This document shows, in pieces, positions 46,738-55,931 of a DNA stretch of 64,000 bases. The DNA is taken from contig NZ_CP012673.1 in the NCBI RefSeq assembly GCF_002950945.1, positions 13,693,501-13,757,500 on the forward strand. Reading direction: 5' to 3'. Every line of letters starts with the position of its first letter. Position 1 is the stretch's first letter. Under the pieces are notes generated by a model. That model was not told the DNA's origin. It ran no database searches and saw nothing but the letters and a program-made list of their open reading frames with translations. The DNA is from Sorangium cellulosum. Its GTDB lineage: Bacteria > Myxococcota_A > Polyangia > Polyangiales > Polyangiaceae. A program made the position numbers and the translations under genes.

Positions 46738-47631
46738 TCACTCCAGCTGCCCGTCCGCGATCCAGTCGGCCAGCGTCTGCTGCTCCGCGGCGGTCAGGCA
46801 CGCGGTGTTCCCAGCGTCCGTCACCGGATTGCCCGTGCAGCCGCGGCCACGCGGCATGGTGCCGTCGTGAACGCGCACGAGGGAGCACGCGCCGTTGGTG
46901 AAACCCGCTGTCACGCAGACAGTATAGCCGTCAGCGGGCGCGACCGCGGACACGTACGTGATCGCGTAGCCGCTGGCCGGCGGCGGCTCTGTCCGGGTGT
47001 GGCAGGGCGAGCACTTCGCCGTCAGGATCGGCTCCACGTCAGCCCACCGCGTGGCCTCGGGCAGCCCGCCGCCCTCGCCGCCAGCGCCGCCCTCACCGCC
47101 AGCGCCGCCCTCACCGCCAGCGCCGCCCTCGCCGCCAGTGCCGCCCTCGCCGCCCTCGCCGCCAGCGCCGCCAGCGCCGCCCTCGCCGCCAGCGCCGCCA
47201 GAACCCGCCGTCGTCGTGGAAGCGCCCCCCTCGCCCGCGCCGCCGTCGCCGCCAGCGCCGCCGTCGCCGCCCGCGCCGCCGGTGCCGGCGGAAGAGGACA
47301 CGGAGGTGGACGTGGTCCCGGGGGCGCCGCCGCCGCCACCCGCGCCGCCGTCGCCCGCGCCGCCGTCGCCGCCAGCACCGCCGGTCCCGCCAGCACCGCC
47401 GGTCCCGCCCGCGCCGCCGCCGCCGCCAGCACCGCCGTCGCCGCCAGCACCGCCGGTGCCGGTCCCCGTGCCGGTGCCGGTCCCCGTGCCGGTCGCGCTT
47501 GTGCCGCCGCCGCCGCCCTCGCCGCCAGCGCCGCCTGTGCCCGAGTCGTCGTCGCCGCATGCCGCGAGCGCGAGGAGCAGCGCGCCTGTTGTCATGAAGA
47601 GACGGATGGAAGTACGCGGAATCAAGAACAT
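46738..47631 (-). CDS. Lipoprotein with Gly-rich linker and one c-type haem motif
   Basis: A 297-residue protein. The signal ends in a lipobox (ALLLALAACGDDD). About 165 residues of GGAGGEGG/GTGTG low complexity follow. The C-terminal 100 residues are globular with a haem attachment site CSPCH near residue 212 and further cysteines. Start is the ATG at 47631 or 47595; the latter gives a normal signal length. The fold is like a small cytochrome c of secreted electron carriers. Orthologous linkers of this kind vary in length. Its C-terminal end is about 210 bp from the histidine kinase start. Confidence 0.75.
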   Translation of the reverse strand: MFLIPRTSIRLFMTTGALLLALAACGDDDSGTGGAGGEGGGGGTSATGTGTGTGTGTGTGGAGGDGGAGGGGGAGGTGGAGGTGGAGGDGGAGDGGAGGGGGAPGTTSTSVSSSAGTGGAGGDGGAGGDGGAGEGGASTTTAGSGGAGGEGGAGGAGGEGGEGGTGGEGGAGGEGGAGGEGGAGGEGGGLPEATRWADVEPILTAKCSPCHTRTEPPPASGYAITYVSAVAPADGYTVCVTAGFTNGACSLVRVHDGTMPRGRGCTGNPVTDAGNTACLTAAEQQTLADWIADGQLE

Positions 47632-47807
47632 GGCGGCAGCATAGGCGCGTCCACCTCCGCAGGTAAATGACGCTGCCAGCGAATGTAACGGCTCGCCATG
47701 ACCATCTCGGCGGAATACGCTTCGGCTGAATCCACCGCCGTCGCTTGAGCCCGGCGGTCAGCTTTGCCGGAGCCGCCATCGGCGGCGCGCACGCCCCGGC
47801 GGCGGCG

Positions 47808-48584
47808 TCACTTCGCCCGCACGCCCTCCGGCGCGCCGGTCGCGTTCGGAAACTTCGACTTGAGGTCGTCGACGCCCCGCTGCGGGTTCGCCACCGAGGC
47901 GAGATCGGCGCGCTCCTTCCGCTTCTCCGCCGTGTCGATCCCGGTGCGCTTGTCGCGCGCCGCGAGGAGCTCGGCCGGCATCTCCCCATCGCGGTTGTAC
48001 GACCAGGCGAGCAGGGGAGGGCCGACCGGCAGGTTGTGCGCGGCGGGGTGCCCCGCGTGCCCCGTATCCCAGATGTGCCACGTCTTGCCGTAGCTGTTCA
48101 TCTTCTTCTTGAGCGCCGCCTTCTCGGCCACCGCGGGGACGCCGGGAAGCGTGAGCTGGCCTGAGAGGATCTCGTAGTTGTGCGGGTGCCAGCTCTTCTT
48201 CTCGTCCTCGGCCAGCCCCTCGAACATCGCCTCGGAGATGATGTACTCGACGCCGATGATGTTCGCGTCCTTCGTGTTGCCGTCGAAGATCACACACTGC
48301 GTGAACTCTTCGTTGATGCCTTTGCAGTAGTGATGAGCCTCCATGTGGAGGTCCGGCCTGTCCTTCATCACGTGGAAGCCGTCGAGGTAGTGGTCGATCG
48401 CCCGCACGGGGCTCAGGTCCTGGAGCGCCTCTGCGCCCTTCTCGAGGATCTTGGTATCGACCTTCTTCTCCTGCCCCGGCGGGGCGCCCTGGTTCGAGGG
48501 GGGCGCGTCCGCCTGGCCGCAGCCGGCGATGAGCCCCGGAGCCAGCAGGAGCACAGCAATCGCAAGGTGAGTTGGTCTCGCCAT
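47808..48584 (-). CDS. OBAP/DUF1264-family lipoprotein
   Basis: A 258-residue protein with a lipobox (LLLAPGLIAGCGQ) and a DUF1264 domain: MEAHHYCKGINEEFTQCVIF near residue 85, LIGVEYIIS-like IIGVEYIISEAMFEGL near 110, WHPHNYEILSGQL near 135 and TWHIWDTGH near 175. The family is named after plant oil-body-associated proteins and is also found in fungi and bacteria; function is unknown. Conserved His and Cys residues could bind metal. It faces the cytochrome lipoprotein gene on one side and a 907-bp gap on the other. Confidence 0.82.
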   Translation of the reverse strand: MARPTHLAIAVLLLAPGLIAGCGQADAPPSNQGAPPGQEKKVDTKILEKGAEALQDLSPVRAIDHYLDGFHVMKDRPDLHMEAHHYCKGINEEFTQCVIFDGNTKDANIIGVEYIISEAMFEGLAEDEKKSWHPHNYEILSGQLTLPGVPAVAEKAALKKKMNSYGKTWHIWDTGHAGHPAAHNLPVGPPLLAWSYNRDGEMPAELLAARDKRTGIDTAEKRKERADLASVANPQRGVDDLKSKFPNATGAPEGVRAK

Positions 48585-49491
48585 CGTCAGGATCTCCCGG
48601 AAGCGCGGCCGGCGCGAAGTTGCAAATCCGCGGCCAGACGCCGCAAAGCCGTCCTCCGGTCGGAACGGCCGTCCGTCCGTGGCTCTCCTGCACAGGTTGT
48701 GGCGTTATGCCACGGCCTCGATCGCCGCGCTGCGCCGCCCGGTTTGCGTATTGCGGCCCGAGTCGGTCCATGGTTTACGGGTGACGTCTCCGAGGCGCGG
48801 TGTTGTCCGGAGCCCCACGAAGGCGGGCCTGGGTCGATCTCGCGGCGGCGCAGGAGCGGCGCCTCCTCCAATCGTTTCGGCGCCGTGCCGTTGATCCTCT
48901 GTTGAATCCGCGTCGAGAGGCGCCCCGGCAAGCGACGGCTGGCAGGATGGCGCCTGGAATTTTCTAGCTGCCCGCCGCGCGGCCTCGACGACAACGCGGC
49001 GCGGCCCGCTCGCCGGTGGCGCGCCGCGCTCGGTCAGAGGCCGGGTTGGCGCGGCGCATCGTTGTTCGTCTCGGTGTTCGCCTGGGGTGACAGATCGCTG
49101 CCTGAGGAGATGAGGGGGGCTTGCACGCAGCCGTACTCATGGATTAGAACGTCACCGTTGCGTGTCCTCCACTCCCAGCGTGGAGCTCATTTCATTGCAT
49201 GTCCTCGGGCCCGAGCGGGGCTGTGACTCGCTCGGGCAAACGTGCGACAGGGGTCTCCTGTCCAGCCGGGATCGCGCGCGCTCCTGGCGGTGAGGAGCTC
49301 TTTGCTCTGCGCGGGAGCGACGGCCGGCCTGGAGCGGGGGGTGACCTCCGGGCCGGCGAACAGGAGACCTGCTCACGGCTCTCGCGCGCGAACGGCGCGC
49401 GGGTCCCGGCCCGGACGACGCTTTACATCGCTGTCACGGTTCACCTCGAGTCCCATCCTTCTTAATCATTGACAACAAAGGGGAGCACCTT
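48585..49491. other. 907-bp intergenic region without a convincing gene
   Basis: The region lies between the OBAP gene and the GH3 gene, which point away from each other, so both promoters should be here. Several short open frames exist, but their composition is Arg/Pro/Ser-rich with no protein-like pattern. A 10-bp inverted repeat (GGTCTCCTGT at 49252-49261 and ACAGGAGACC at 49360-49369) may be a regulatory site 120-230 bp before GH3. No RNA gene could be recognised. Confidence 0.55.
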
Positions 49492-51669
49492 ATGCGCCTC
49501 ACACGGTATGCGACATGGATCCTGGCGGCGGCGGCTGTTCTCGCGCCGGCCGCCTGCGGCGACGACGACCCGTCCGGCAACGCCACCAGCACCGCGAGCG
49601 GCGGGACGGGCGGCGGCGGCGACCCGAGCGGCACCGGGGCGGGGTCGCCGACGGGCACCGGCGGCGGCGGCAACCCGAGCGGCACCGGGGGCGGAGCTGA
49701 CGGCGGCGGCGGCTCCGGGACCGGCTCGAACCTGCTCCCCTGCGACGACGGGTGGCCCGAGCTGGAGAGCGAGGTCGCGAAGGATCCGGAGATCGAGGCG
49801 GCGGTCGCCGAGCTCCTCGGCCGGATGAGCCTGGAGGAGAAGGTCGGCCAGATGGTGCAGGCCGAGATCCAGGAGGTCACGCCGGCGGAGGTCAAGGAGT
49901 TCCACCTCGGCTCCATCCTGAACGGAGGCGGCTCCTGGGCCGGCAAGGACAAGGACGCGACGGCGGCGGAGTGGGTCGCGCTCGCCGACTCGCTCTACAA
50001 CGCGTCGATCGACACGGCCGGCGGCACCCGCGTGGCGATCCCGATCATCTGGGGCATCGACGCCGTGCACGGGAACAACAATGTCCGCGGCGCGACGCTC
50101 TTCCCGCACAACATCGGCCTGGGCGCCGCGCGTGATCCCGAGCTGATCGAGCGGATCGGCGCGGCGACGGCCAAGGAGGTCGCGGCGACGGGCCTCGACT
50201 GGACCTTCGCCCCGACGCTCGCGACGGTCCGCGACGACCGGTGGGGCCGCACCTACGAGGGCTACTCCGAGGATCCGGAGGTCGTGAACGCGTACGGGGG
50301 CCGGGTCGTGAAGGGGATCCAGGGCGACCCGAAGGGCGCCAGTTTCCTCGGCGCCGCCAACGTGATCGCCACGGCCAAGCACTTCATCGGCGACGGTGGC
50401 ACGGACAAGGGCGATGACCAGGGGAACAACCTCTCCAGCGACACCGAGCTTTGCAAGATCCACGCTCAGGGCTACATGTCCGCCATCCCCGCGGGCGCGC
50501 AGACCGTCATGGCGTCCTACAACAGCATCCGCGGCGAGAAGATGCACGGCTACGGCCCGCTGCTCACCGACGTGCTCAAGGACGAGTTCAACTTCGACGG
50601 CTTCGTGATCGGCGACTGGAACGGCCATGGCCAGGTGGCCGGGTGCGAGGACAGCTCGTGCGCCAAGGCGATCAACGCGGGCGTCGACATGATCATGGTC
50701 CCGTACAAGAGGGACTGGAAGCCGTTCTATGAGAACACGATCGCCCAGGTGAACGCGGGCGAGATCTCGCAGGCGCGGATCGACGACGCCGTGACGCGGA
50801 TCCTGCGGGTCAAGATGAGGGCAGGGCTGCTCGGTCCGAAGAAGACCAAGGGGGCGCCGTCGACCCGCATGTACGCGGGGCAGCAGAACCTGCTCGGCGC
50901 GGCGGAGCACCGGGAGCTCGCGCGCGAGGCGGTCAGGAAGTCGCTCGTCCTCCTCAAGAACGCGAACGGCGTGCTCCCCCTCGACCCGGGGTCGAAGGTG
51001 TTCGTCGCGGGCAAGTCGGCGGACAACATCGGGAACCAGGCCGGCGGCTGGTCGCGGACGTGGCAGGGCACCGAGAACACGAACGCCGATTTCCCGAACG
51101 CCCAGTCGATCTACTCGGGCATCGCCGAGCTTGTTGAGGGGGCCGGCGGCGAGGCGACCCTGAGCGCGAGCGGCGCCGGCGCGTCCGCGGACTTCGATGC
51201 CGCGATCGTGGTGATCGGCGAGACGCCCTATGCCGAGATGTTCGGGGACATCCAGCTCGCCGAGGACGACAACCCGCACGCGAAGACGCTCGAGCACGCG
51301 CTCTTCCACCCCGAGGATCTGACCGTGCTCAACGCGATCCGCACGGCCGCGCCCGATCTGCCGATCGTGACGGTCTTCCTGTCGGGCCGCCCGCTCTACG
51401 TGAACAAGGAGCTGAACCGCTCCGACGCGTTCGTGGCGGCGTGGCTCCCGGGCTCGGAGGGCGGCGGCGTGGCCGACGTGCTCTTCGGCGTGGAGGAGTT
51501 CCAGGGCAAGCTCTCGTTCTCCTGGCCCAGGACCGATTGCCAGCGCATCAACCGCCACGACCCCAACGAGGCGGAGGCGCTGTTCCCCTACGGCTTCGGC
51601 CTGACCACGGCGGATCAGGACACGCTCGGAGAGCTCCCCGAGGCGTCCACCGCCGCCGGTTGCCCCTGA
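49492..51669 (+). CDS. GH3 beta-glucosidase / exo-1,3-1,4-glucanase, lipoprotein
   Basis: A 725-residue glycoside hydrolase that removes terminal beta-glucose from glucans and cello-oligosaccharides outside the cell. The N-terminus has a lipobox (LAPAACGDDD) and a Gly/Thr linker to about residue 80. The catalytic (beta/alpha)8 domain follows: MSLEEKVGQMVQ, GIDAVHG, AKHFIGDGGTDKG, and the nucleophile Asp375 in FVIGDWNGH. The second alpha/beta domain (residues about 480-680) supplies the acid residue, LLKNANGVLPLDP and FPYGFGL. AGGGGAGC lies before the ATG. It ends at a strong hairpin. Confidence 0.94.
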   Translation: MRLTRYATWILAAAAVLAPAACGDDDPSGNATSTASGGTGGGGDPSGTGAGSPTGTGGGGNPSGTGGGADGGGGSGTGSNLLPCDDGWPELESEVAKDPEIEAAVAELLGRMSLEEKVGQMVQAEIQEVTPAEVKEFHLGSILNGGGSWAGKDKDATAAEWVALADSLYNASIDTAGGTRVAIPIIWGIDAVHGNNNVRGATLFPHNIGLGAARDPELIERIGAATAKEVAATGLDWTFAPTLATVRDDRWGRTYEGYSEDPEVVNAYGGRVVKGIQGDPKGASFLGAANVIATAKHFIGDGGTDKGDDQGNNLSSDTELCKIHAQGYMSAIPAGAQTVMASYNSIRGEKMHGYGPLLTDVLKDEFNFDGFVIGDWNGHGQVAGCEDSSCAKAINAGVDMIMVPYKRDWKPFYENTIAQVNAGEISQARIDDAVTRILRVKMRAGLLGPKKTKGAPSTRMYAGQQNLLGAAEHRELAREAVRKSLVLLKNANGVLPLDPGSKVFVAGKSADNIGNQAGGWSRTWQGTENTNADFPNAQSIYSGIAELVEGAGGEATLSASGAGASADFDAAIVVIGETPYAEMFGDIQLAEDDNPHAKTLEHALFHPEDLTVLNAIRTAAPDLPIVTVFLSGRPLYVNKELNRSDAFVAAWLPGSEGGGVADVLFGVEEFQGKLSFSWPRTDCQRINRHDPNEAEALFPYGFGLTTADQDTLGELPEASTAAGCP

Positions 51670-51682
51670 CCTGTTCCCCGGC

Positions 51683-51712
51683 GCCCCCGCCGCTCGCCTG
51701 AGCGGCGGGGGC
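51683..51712. terminator. Bidirectional hairpin between GH3 and quinone oxidoreductase genes
   Basis: A perfect 12-bp stem (51683-51694 with 51701-51712) with a six-base loop lies between convergent genes. The stem is entirely GC-rich apart from one A-T pair. No T-run follows. Confidence 0.7.
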
Positions 51713-51756
51713 TCATGCCCCGATCCGACCCCCCGGCCGCCCTGCGCGGGCCGACC

Positions 51757-52734
51757 TCAGCGCGTGTTCGTGAGCACCACCTTGCCGGTGGTCGCGCGCG
51801 ACGCGACGGCCGACATGGCCGCTCGTGCCTCGGCCATCGGCCGGGCGGAGGAGATGAGCGGCTTGATCGCGCCCCGGCCGTAGAGCGCATAGAGCTCGTC
51901 CTGCACCCGCCGCGTCAGGGCGGGCTCGGCGCGGCTGTAGGTGCCCCAGTAAAAGCCGATCACCGCGTAGTTCTTCACGAGCAGGTGGTTCGCGCGCGCC
52001 GCGGGGAAGTGGCCTGACGCGAAGCCGATCACCAGGATGCGGCCCTCGAAGGCGATGCACTTGGTGGATCGATCGAAGGCGTCGCCGCCGACGGGGTCGA
52101 AGACGATATCGGCCCCCCGGCCCGAGGTCAGGTCCTTGACGGCGGCGACGAAGTCCTCGCTCCGGTAGTCGATCGCGACGTCCGCGCCGAGCGCGCGGCA
52201 GATCGCCACCTTCTCATGCCCGCCGGCGGTGGCGATGACGGTCGCGCCGGCCGCCTTCGCGAGCTGGATCGCCGCGCTGCCGACGCCGCCCGCGCCGGCG
52301 TGCACGAGCACCGTATCGCCCGGCTGGAGGCCGGCGCGCCGGTGCAGCGCGAGGTGGCCTGTCTGGTAGGTGATGGTCAGCGCCGCGCCGTCCTCGAACG
52401 GCATGCCGTCGGGGAGCGCGTAGGTCGTGCGCGGGCCGGCGATCACGCGCGTCGCGTAGCCGCCCGAGCCGGGCAGCGTCGCGGCCACGCGGGCGCCCGG
52501 CGGCAAGGACGGCTCGCGGCTCTCGACGACGACGCCGGCGACCTCGAAGCCGGGGATGAACGGCGGCGTCGGCCTGACCTGATGGGTGCCCGCCGTGAAG
52601 AGCACGTCGGGGAAGTTGATCGCCGACGCGGCGACCTCGATCCGCACCTCTCCCTCGGCGAGCGGGGGATCGTCCACCTCTTCCCAGACGAGGATCTCGG
52701 GGGAGCCGAACGAATGGCCGCGCCAGGCGTGCAT
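51757..52734 (-). CDS. NADPH:quinone oxidoreductase-like MDR enzyme
   Basis: A 325-residue medium-chain dehydrogenase/reductase. It has the N-terminal GroES-like domain (VEVAASAINFPDVLF-like EVAASAINFPDVLFTAG) and the NADPH-binding motif HAGAGGVGSAAIQLAKAAG near residue 150, with DVAIDYRSEDF after it. Zinc-binding cysteines are missing, as in quinone reductase-type members. It probably reduces quinones or enones with NADPH. It is a single-gene unit, 28 bp downstream of the OppF-like gene's stop on the same strand but reading away from its own start at 52734. Confidence 0.88.
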   Translation of the reverse strand: MHAWRGHSFGSPEILVWEEVDDPPLAEGEVRIEVAASAINFPDVLFTAGTHQVRPTPPFIPGFEVAGVVVESREPSLPPGARVAATLPGSGGYATRVIAGPRTTYALPDGMPFEDGAALTITYQTGHLALHRRAGLQPGDTVLVHAGAGGVGSAAIQLAKAAGATVIATAGGHEKVAICRALGADVAIDYRSEDFVAAVKDLTSGRGADIVFDPVGGDAFDRSTKCIAFEGRILVIGFASGHFPAARANHLLVKNYAVIGFYWGTYSRAEPALTRRVQDELYALYGRGAIKPLISSARPMAEARAAMSAVASRATTGKVVLTNTR

Positions 52735-52762
52735 GGGGGGCGGACCTTAGCAGAACCCGCGG

Positions 52763-53824
52763 TCACTCGACCTCGGGGTGCCAGCACGCCACGCGGTGGC
52801 CGGTGCCGGCGGCGAGCTCCTCGAGCGGCGGGACCTCGACGTCGCACTTGCCCTCTTCCGCCTTGCGGCAGCGCGGGTGGAACACGCAGCCCTCGGGGGG
52901 GTTGATCGCGCTCCCCGGCGCGCCGGGGAGCAGCCGCCGCGCCTTGCCCCCGCGGTCGAGCGACGGCATCGCGTCGAAGAGCGCGCGCGTGTACGGGTGG
53001 TACCGCCGCTCGGCCACGTCCCGGGCCGCGCCGATCTCCACGATCCGGCCGAGGTACATCACCGCGATGCGGTGGCTCACGTGCTCGACCACCCGGAGGT
53101 CGTGCGAGATGAACAGGAGGCTCAGCGAGAGCTCGTCCTGGAGCTCCTCGAGCAGGTTGATGATCTGGGCCTGGACCGACAGGTCGAGCGCGCTCACCGG
53201 CTCGTCGCAGACGACGAAATGCGGGCGCACGACGAGCGCCCGGGCGATCGCGATCCGCTGCCGCTGCCCGCCCGAGAACTCGTGGGGGAAGCGCTCCATC
53301 ATGTCCGGCCGCAGCCCGACCTTCTGGAGCGCGCCCTCGACCATCGCCGTCGCCTCGTCGCGGCTCCTCGCGAGGCGGTGGATCACGATGCCCTCGCCGA
53401 CGATCTCGCGCACGGTCATCCGCGGGTTGAGCGAGCCGTAGGGGTCCTGGAAGACGATCTGCATCCGCCGGCGCGTGGCCCTGAGCGCGCGGCCCGACAT
53501 CGCCGTGAGATCCTCGCCGTCGAAGAAGATGCGGCCGAGCGTGGGCTCGACGAGCCGGATGACCGTGCGCCCGAGCGTGGTCTTGCCCGAGCCCGACTCG
53601 CCGACCAGGCCGAGCGTCTCGCCGCGGTGCACGTGGAAGGTCACCCCGTCGACGGCCTGCACGAACGACGGCTTCGCGAGCGGGCCGCGCTGCACCGGGT
53701 ACAGCTTGGAGACCCGCTCCACCTGGAGCAGCGGGCGGGCGCCGCGCGCGCTCTCGGCGCGCGCCGCGGCGACGCCCGCGGCGTCGCCCTGCGAGGGCAG
53801 CGGGAAGTCGCTGTCGCGCGTCAC
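52763..53824 (-). CDS. Peptide ABC transporter ATPase, OppF/DppF-like
   Basis: A 353-residue ABC ATPase. Walker A is GESGSGKTT, the signature is FSGGQRQR, Walker B FVVCDEPVSALD, and the C-terminal oligopeptide/dipeptide transporter domain carries CVFHPRCRKAEEGKC, the 4Fe-4S-like cysteine cluster of OppF. The GTG at 53824 overlaps the OppD-like stop (GTGA), fixing the start. Together the pair would energise an Opp permease that is not in the window. The N-terminal 35 residues are Ala-rich and unusual. Confidence 0.92.
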   Translation of the reverse strand: MTRDSDFPLPSQGDAAGVAAARAESARGARPLLQVERVSKLYPVQRGPLAKPSFVQAVDGVTFHVHRGETLGLVGESGSGKTTLGRTVIRLVEPTLGRIFFDGEDLTAMSGRALRATRRRMQIVFQDPYGSLNPRMTVREIVGEGIVIHRLARSRDEATAMVEGALQKVGLRPDMMERFPHEFSGGQRQRIAIARALVVRPHFVVCDEPVSALDLSVQAQIINLLEELQDELSLSLLFISHDLRVVEHVSHRIAVMYLGRIVEIGAARDVAERRYHPYTRALFDAMPSLDRGGKARRLLPGAPGSAINPPEGCVFHPRCRKAEEGKCDVEVPPLEELAAGTGHRVACWHPEVE

Positions 53825-55242
53825 GCGGCGCCCTCCTCGCCGGCGCGCCCCGCCCCGGCGAGCAGGAAGCAGCGCGCCGCGTGGCGCCCCGCGCGCGGCG
53901 GGACGTGCGGGACGTGCGGAACGTCGTAAAGGTCGGGCGCCTCGGCGCGGCAGCGCGCGAACACCGCCTCGCAGCGGTCGGCGAAGCGGCAGCCGGGCGG
54001 CGGGTCGCGCAGATCCGGCAGGCCGCCCGGGATGGTCGGCAGGCGCAGCGCCTTCTCGCCGCGCACGCGGTGCGGCCGGAGCCCGGGCGCCGGGATGCTC
54101 CGGAGCAGCGCCCGCGTGTACGGGTGTGACGGCGTCGCGAGCACCCTGCGCGCGGGGCCCTGCTCCACGACCGTGCCGGCGTAGAGCACGACGATCTCGT
54201 CCGCGAGCTCGCCGACGACGGCGAGGTCGTGCGCGATGAGCAGGAGGCTCATCGACGTCTCGGCCTTGAGCCGCTCGAGCAGGTCGAGGATCTGCGCCTG
54301 CGTGGTCATGTCGAGCGCGGTGGTCGGCTCGTCGGCGATGAGCAGCGAGGGGCCCGGCGCGAGGGCCATCGCGATCATCACGCGCTGGCGCATCCCGCCG
54401 GACAGCTCGTGCGGGTAGCTCCCGGCGCGCACGTCGGGCTCGGGCAGGCCGACCTTGCCGAGCAGGCTCACCGCGTAGAGCCGGGCATCGCCGCGCGACA
54501 TGGGGCGGTGCAGCCGGATCGCCTCGGCGATCTGGGCGCCGACCGTGTACACGGGGTTCAGCGAGGTCATCGGCTCCTGGAAGATCATCCCGATCTTGCC
54601 GCCGCGCACGGCGCGCATCTCGCGCTCGGTGAGCGAGAGGAGGTCCCGGCCCTCGAGCTCGATCGTGCCGGCGTCGACGGACGCGTACGGCGCGGGCAGG
54701 AGCCGCAGGATGCTGAGCGCGGTCACCGTCTTGCCGCAGCCCGACTCGCCGACGAGCGCCACCGTTCGCCCGCGCGGGACCGAGAACGACACGCCGTCGA
54801 GGGCGCGCGTGACGCGGCCGTCGGCCGTGAACGCGACGCTGAGGCCGCTCACGCGGAGCAGCGCGGGCGGCGGCGCCTCCTCGGGCGCCGGGGGCGGCGC
54901 GGTGCGCAGGAGCGGGAAGGGCGGCACGCTCGGCACCGAGCGCCGGGTCACGGCGGGCTCGTCGTCGGCGTCGTCGCTGTGGGCGCGGCGCGCGAGCGGC
55001 AAGGCGAGCGAGGCGGGGGGGTTGCTCCCGGGATCGGACGCGGGGGGCATCCCACCGGGGCCGGAGGCGGGCGGCGACACGCCGGGGCCGGACGGTCTGC
55101 CGGAGGCGGGCGGCAGACCGCTGCCGGCGTCGGACGCGGGCGGCCTGCCGTCGCCCGTGTCGTAACGGATGAGGGGGAGCGGGAGGGCGCTCGGCCTGGA
55201 GGCCCGCTCGCCGACGTCGTCGTCGTCCTGACCGCCGCTCAC
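53821..55242 (-). CDS. Peptide ABC transporter ATPase, OppD/DppD-like, with Pro-rich N-terminal extension
   Basis: A 473-residue ABC ATPase. The core starts at about residue 125: Walker A GESGCGKTV, signature LSGGMRQR, Walker B LLIADEPTTALD, and the C-terminal GLPDLRDPPPGCRFADRCE domain of OppD. The preceding 120 residues are Pro/Ser/Ala-rich with repeated PPAS units and no domain; E. coli OppD lacks them. The GTG at 55242 overlaps the stop of the DNRLRE-like gene (GTGA) and gives this start. The extension may be a disordered tail; if so the real start could lie closer to the ABC core. Confidence 0.88.
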   Translation of the reverse strand: MSGGQDDDDVGERASRPSALPLPLIRYDTGDGRPPASDAGSGLPPASGRPSGPGVSPPASGPGGMPPASDPGSNPPASLALPLARRAHSDDADDEPAVTRRSVPSVPPFPLLRTAPPPAPEEAPPPALLRVSGLSVAFTADGRVTRALDGVSFSVPRGRTVALVGESGCGKTVTALSILRLLPAPYASVDAGTIELEGRDLLSLTEREMRAVRGGKIGMIFQEPMTSLNPVYTVGAQIAEAIRLHRPMSRGDARLYAVSLLGKVGLPEPDVRAGSYPHELSGGMRQRVMIAMALAPGPSLLIADEPTTALDMTTQAQILDLLERLKAETSMSLLLIAHDLAVVGELADEIVVLYAGTVVEQGPARRVLATPSHPYTRALLRSIPAPGLRPHRVRGEKALRLPTIPGGLPDLRDPPPGCRFADRCEAVFARCRAEAPDLYDVPHVPHVPPRAGRHAARCFLLAGAGRAGEEGAA

Positions 55243-55931
55243 CGTACGTACACCTCGAGGAGGGGACCGACGCCCTGGGAGATGCCCATCGAGTAGGCCG
55301 CCCCGACCGCGTCGCTGCCCGGCGCGAGGATCGCGATGCCGTGGTCGTCCTTGCGCCGCCGGGCCCAGTCGCGCACGAGCGGCGTGACGTCGATCCGCAG
55401 CGGCGTCGCGGGGCGGCGGCGCACGACGGCGGCGGCCTCGGGCAGCGACAGGCGCGGCTGCCGGCCCCACGTCGCCGTGTTCGAGTGCCACGGCTCGAGG
55501 ATGCGCGCGACCTCGAGGGGGACCGCGCGCTCGGCGGGCGGCGCGCCCGGGGTCGGCTCCAGCACCACGAAGGCGCTCGCGATCTCGGCGCCGGCGCCGA
55601 AGTCCGGCGCGAACCGGAGCAGCAGGACGACGTCGCCTCCGCCCTCGCGCCCGAGCGCGACGGCGTCGGGCACGCCGTCGCCGCCGTGCTCGGCGAGCAC
55701 CGCGAGGTCCGCGGGCGGGAGCAGCACGCGGCGCGCGTCGATGGGCGAGGGGAGGGCGTCGGCCGGCCGGCAGCGCCCGGCGACGCAGTACCCCGCGCCG
55801 CACACGCCGGCCCCCGCGCAGACGTGTGCATCCGGCGCGGCGGCGCCGCCGCAGCCCGTGAGCGGCGGCGCCGCGACGAGCAAGGCCACGGGCGCGAGGG
55901 CGGCGAGCAGACGCACGGCGGGGGCGACCAT
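55239..55931 (-). CDS. DNRLRE-like lipoprotein
   Basis: A 230-residue secreted protein. The signal has a lipobox (APPLTGCGG), then a Cys-rich knob (HVCAGAGVCGAGYC), then a beta-sandwich like the DNRLRE/CBM96 carbohydrate-binding type: SAFVVLEPTPGAPP, then EPWHSNTATWGRQP and RIDVTPLVRDWARRRKDDHG. The stop overlaps the OppD-like GTG. It could be a surface binding protein for a polymer whose fragments enter by the Opp transporter; this is inference from the coupling. Confidence 0.75.
   Translation of the reverse strand: MVAPAVRLLAALAPVALLVAAPPLTGCGGAAAPDAHVCAGAGVCGAGYCVAGRCRPADALPSPIDARRVLLPPADLAVLAEHGGDGVPDAVALGREGGGDVVLLLRFAPDFGAGAEIASAFVVLEPTPGAPPAERAVPLEVARILEPWHSNTATWGRQPRLSLPEAAAVVRRRPATPLRIDVTPLVRDWARRRKDDHGIAILAPGSDAVGAAYSMGISQGVGPLLEVYVR

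Noticed and set aside
46738..47631. Gly-rich protein as a PE-PGRS-like or structural silk-like protein
   Set aside because: The Gly-rich part is only a linker between a lipobox and a C-terminal domain with a CSPCH haem motif, so a cytochrome lipoprotein explains it better.
48587..48994. A 135-codon minus-strand ORF in the OBAP/GH3 gap
   Set aside because: Composition is Arg/Pro/Ser/Gly low quality, no ribosome-binding site and no fold-like pattern.
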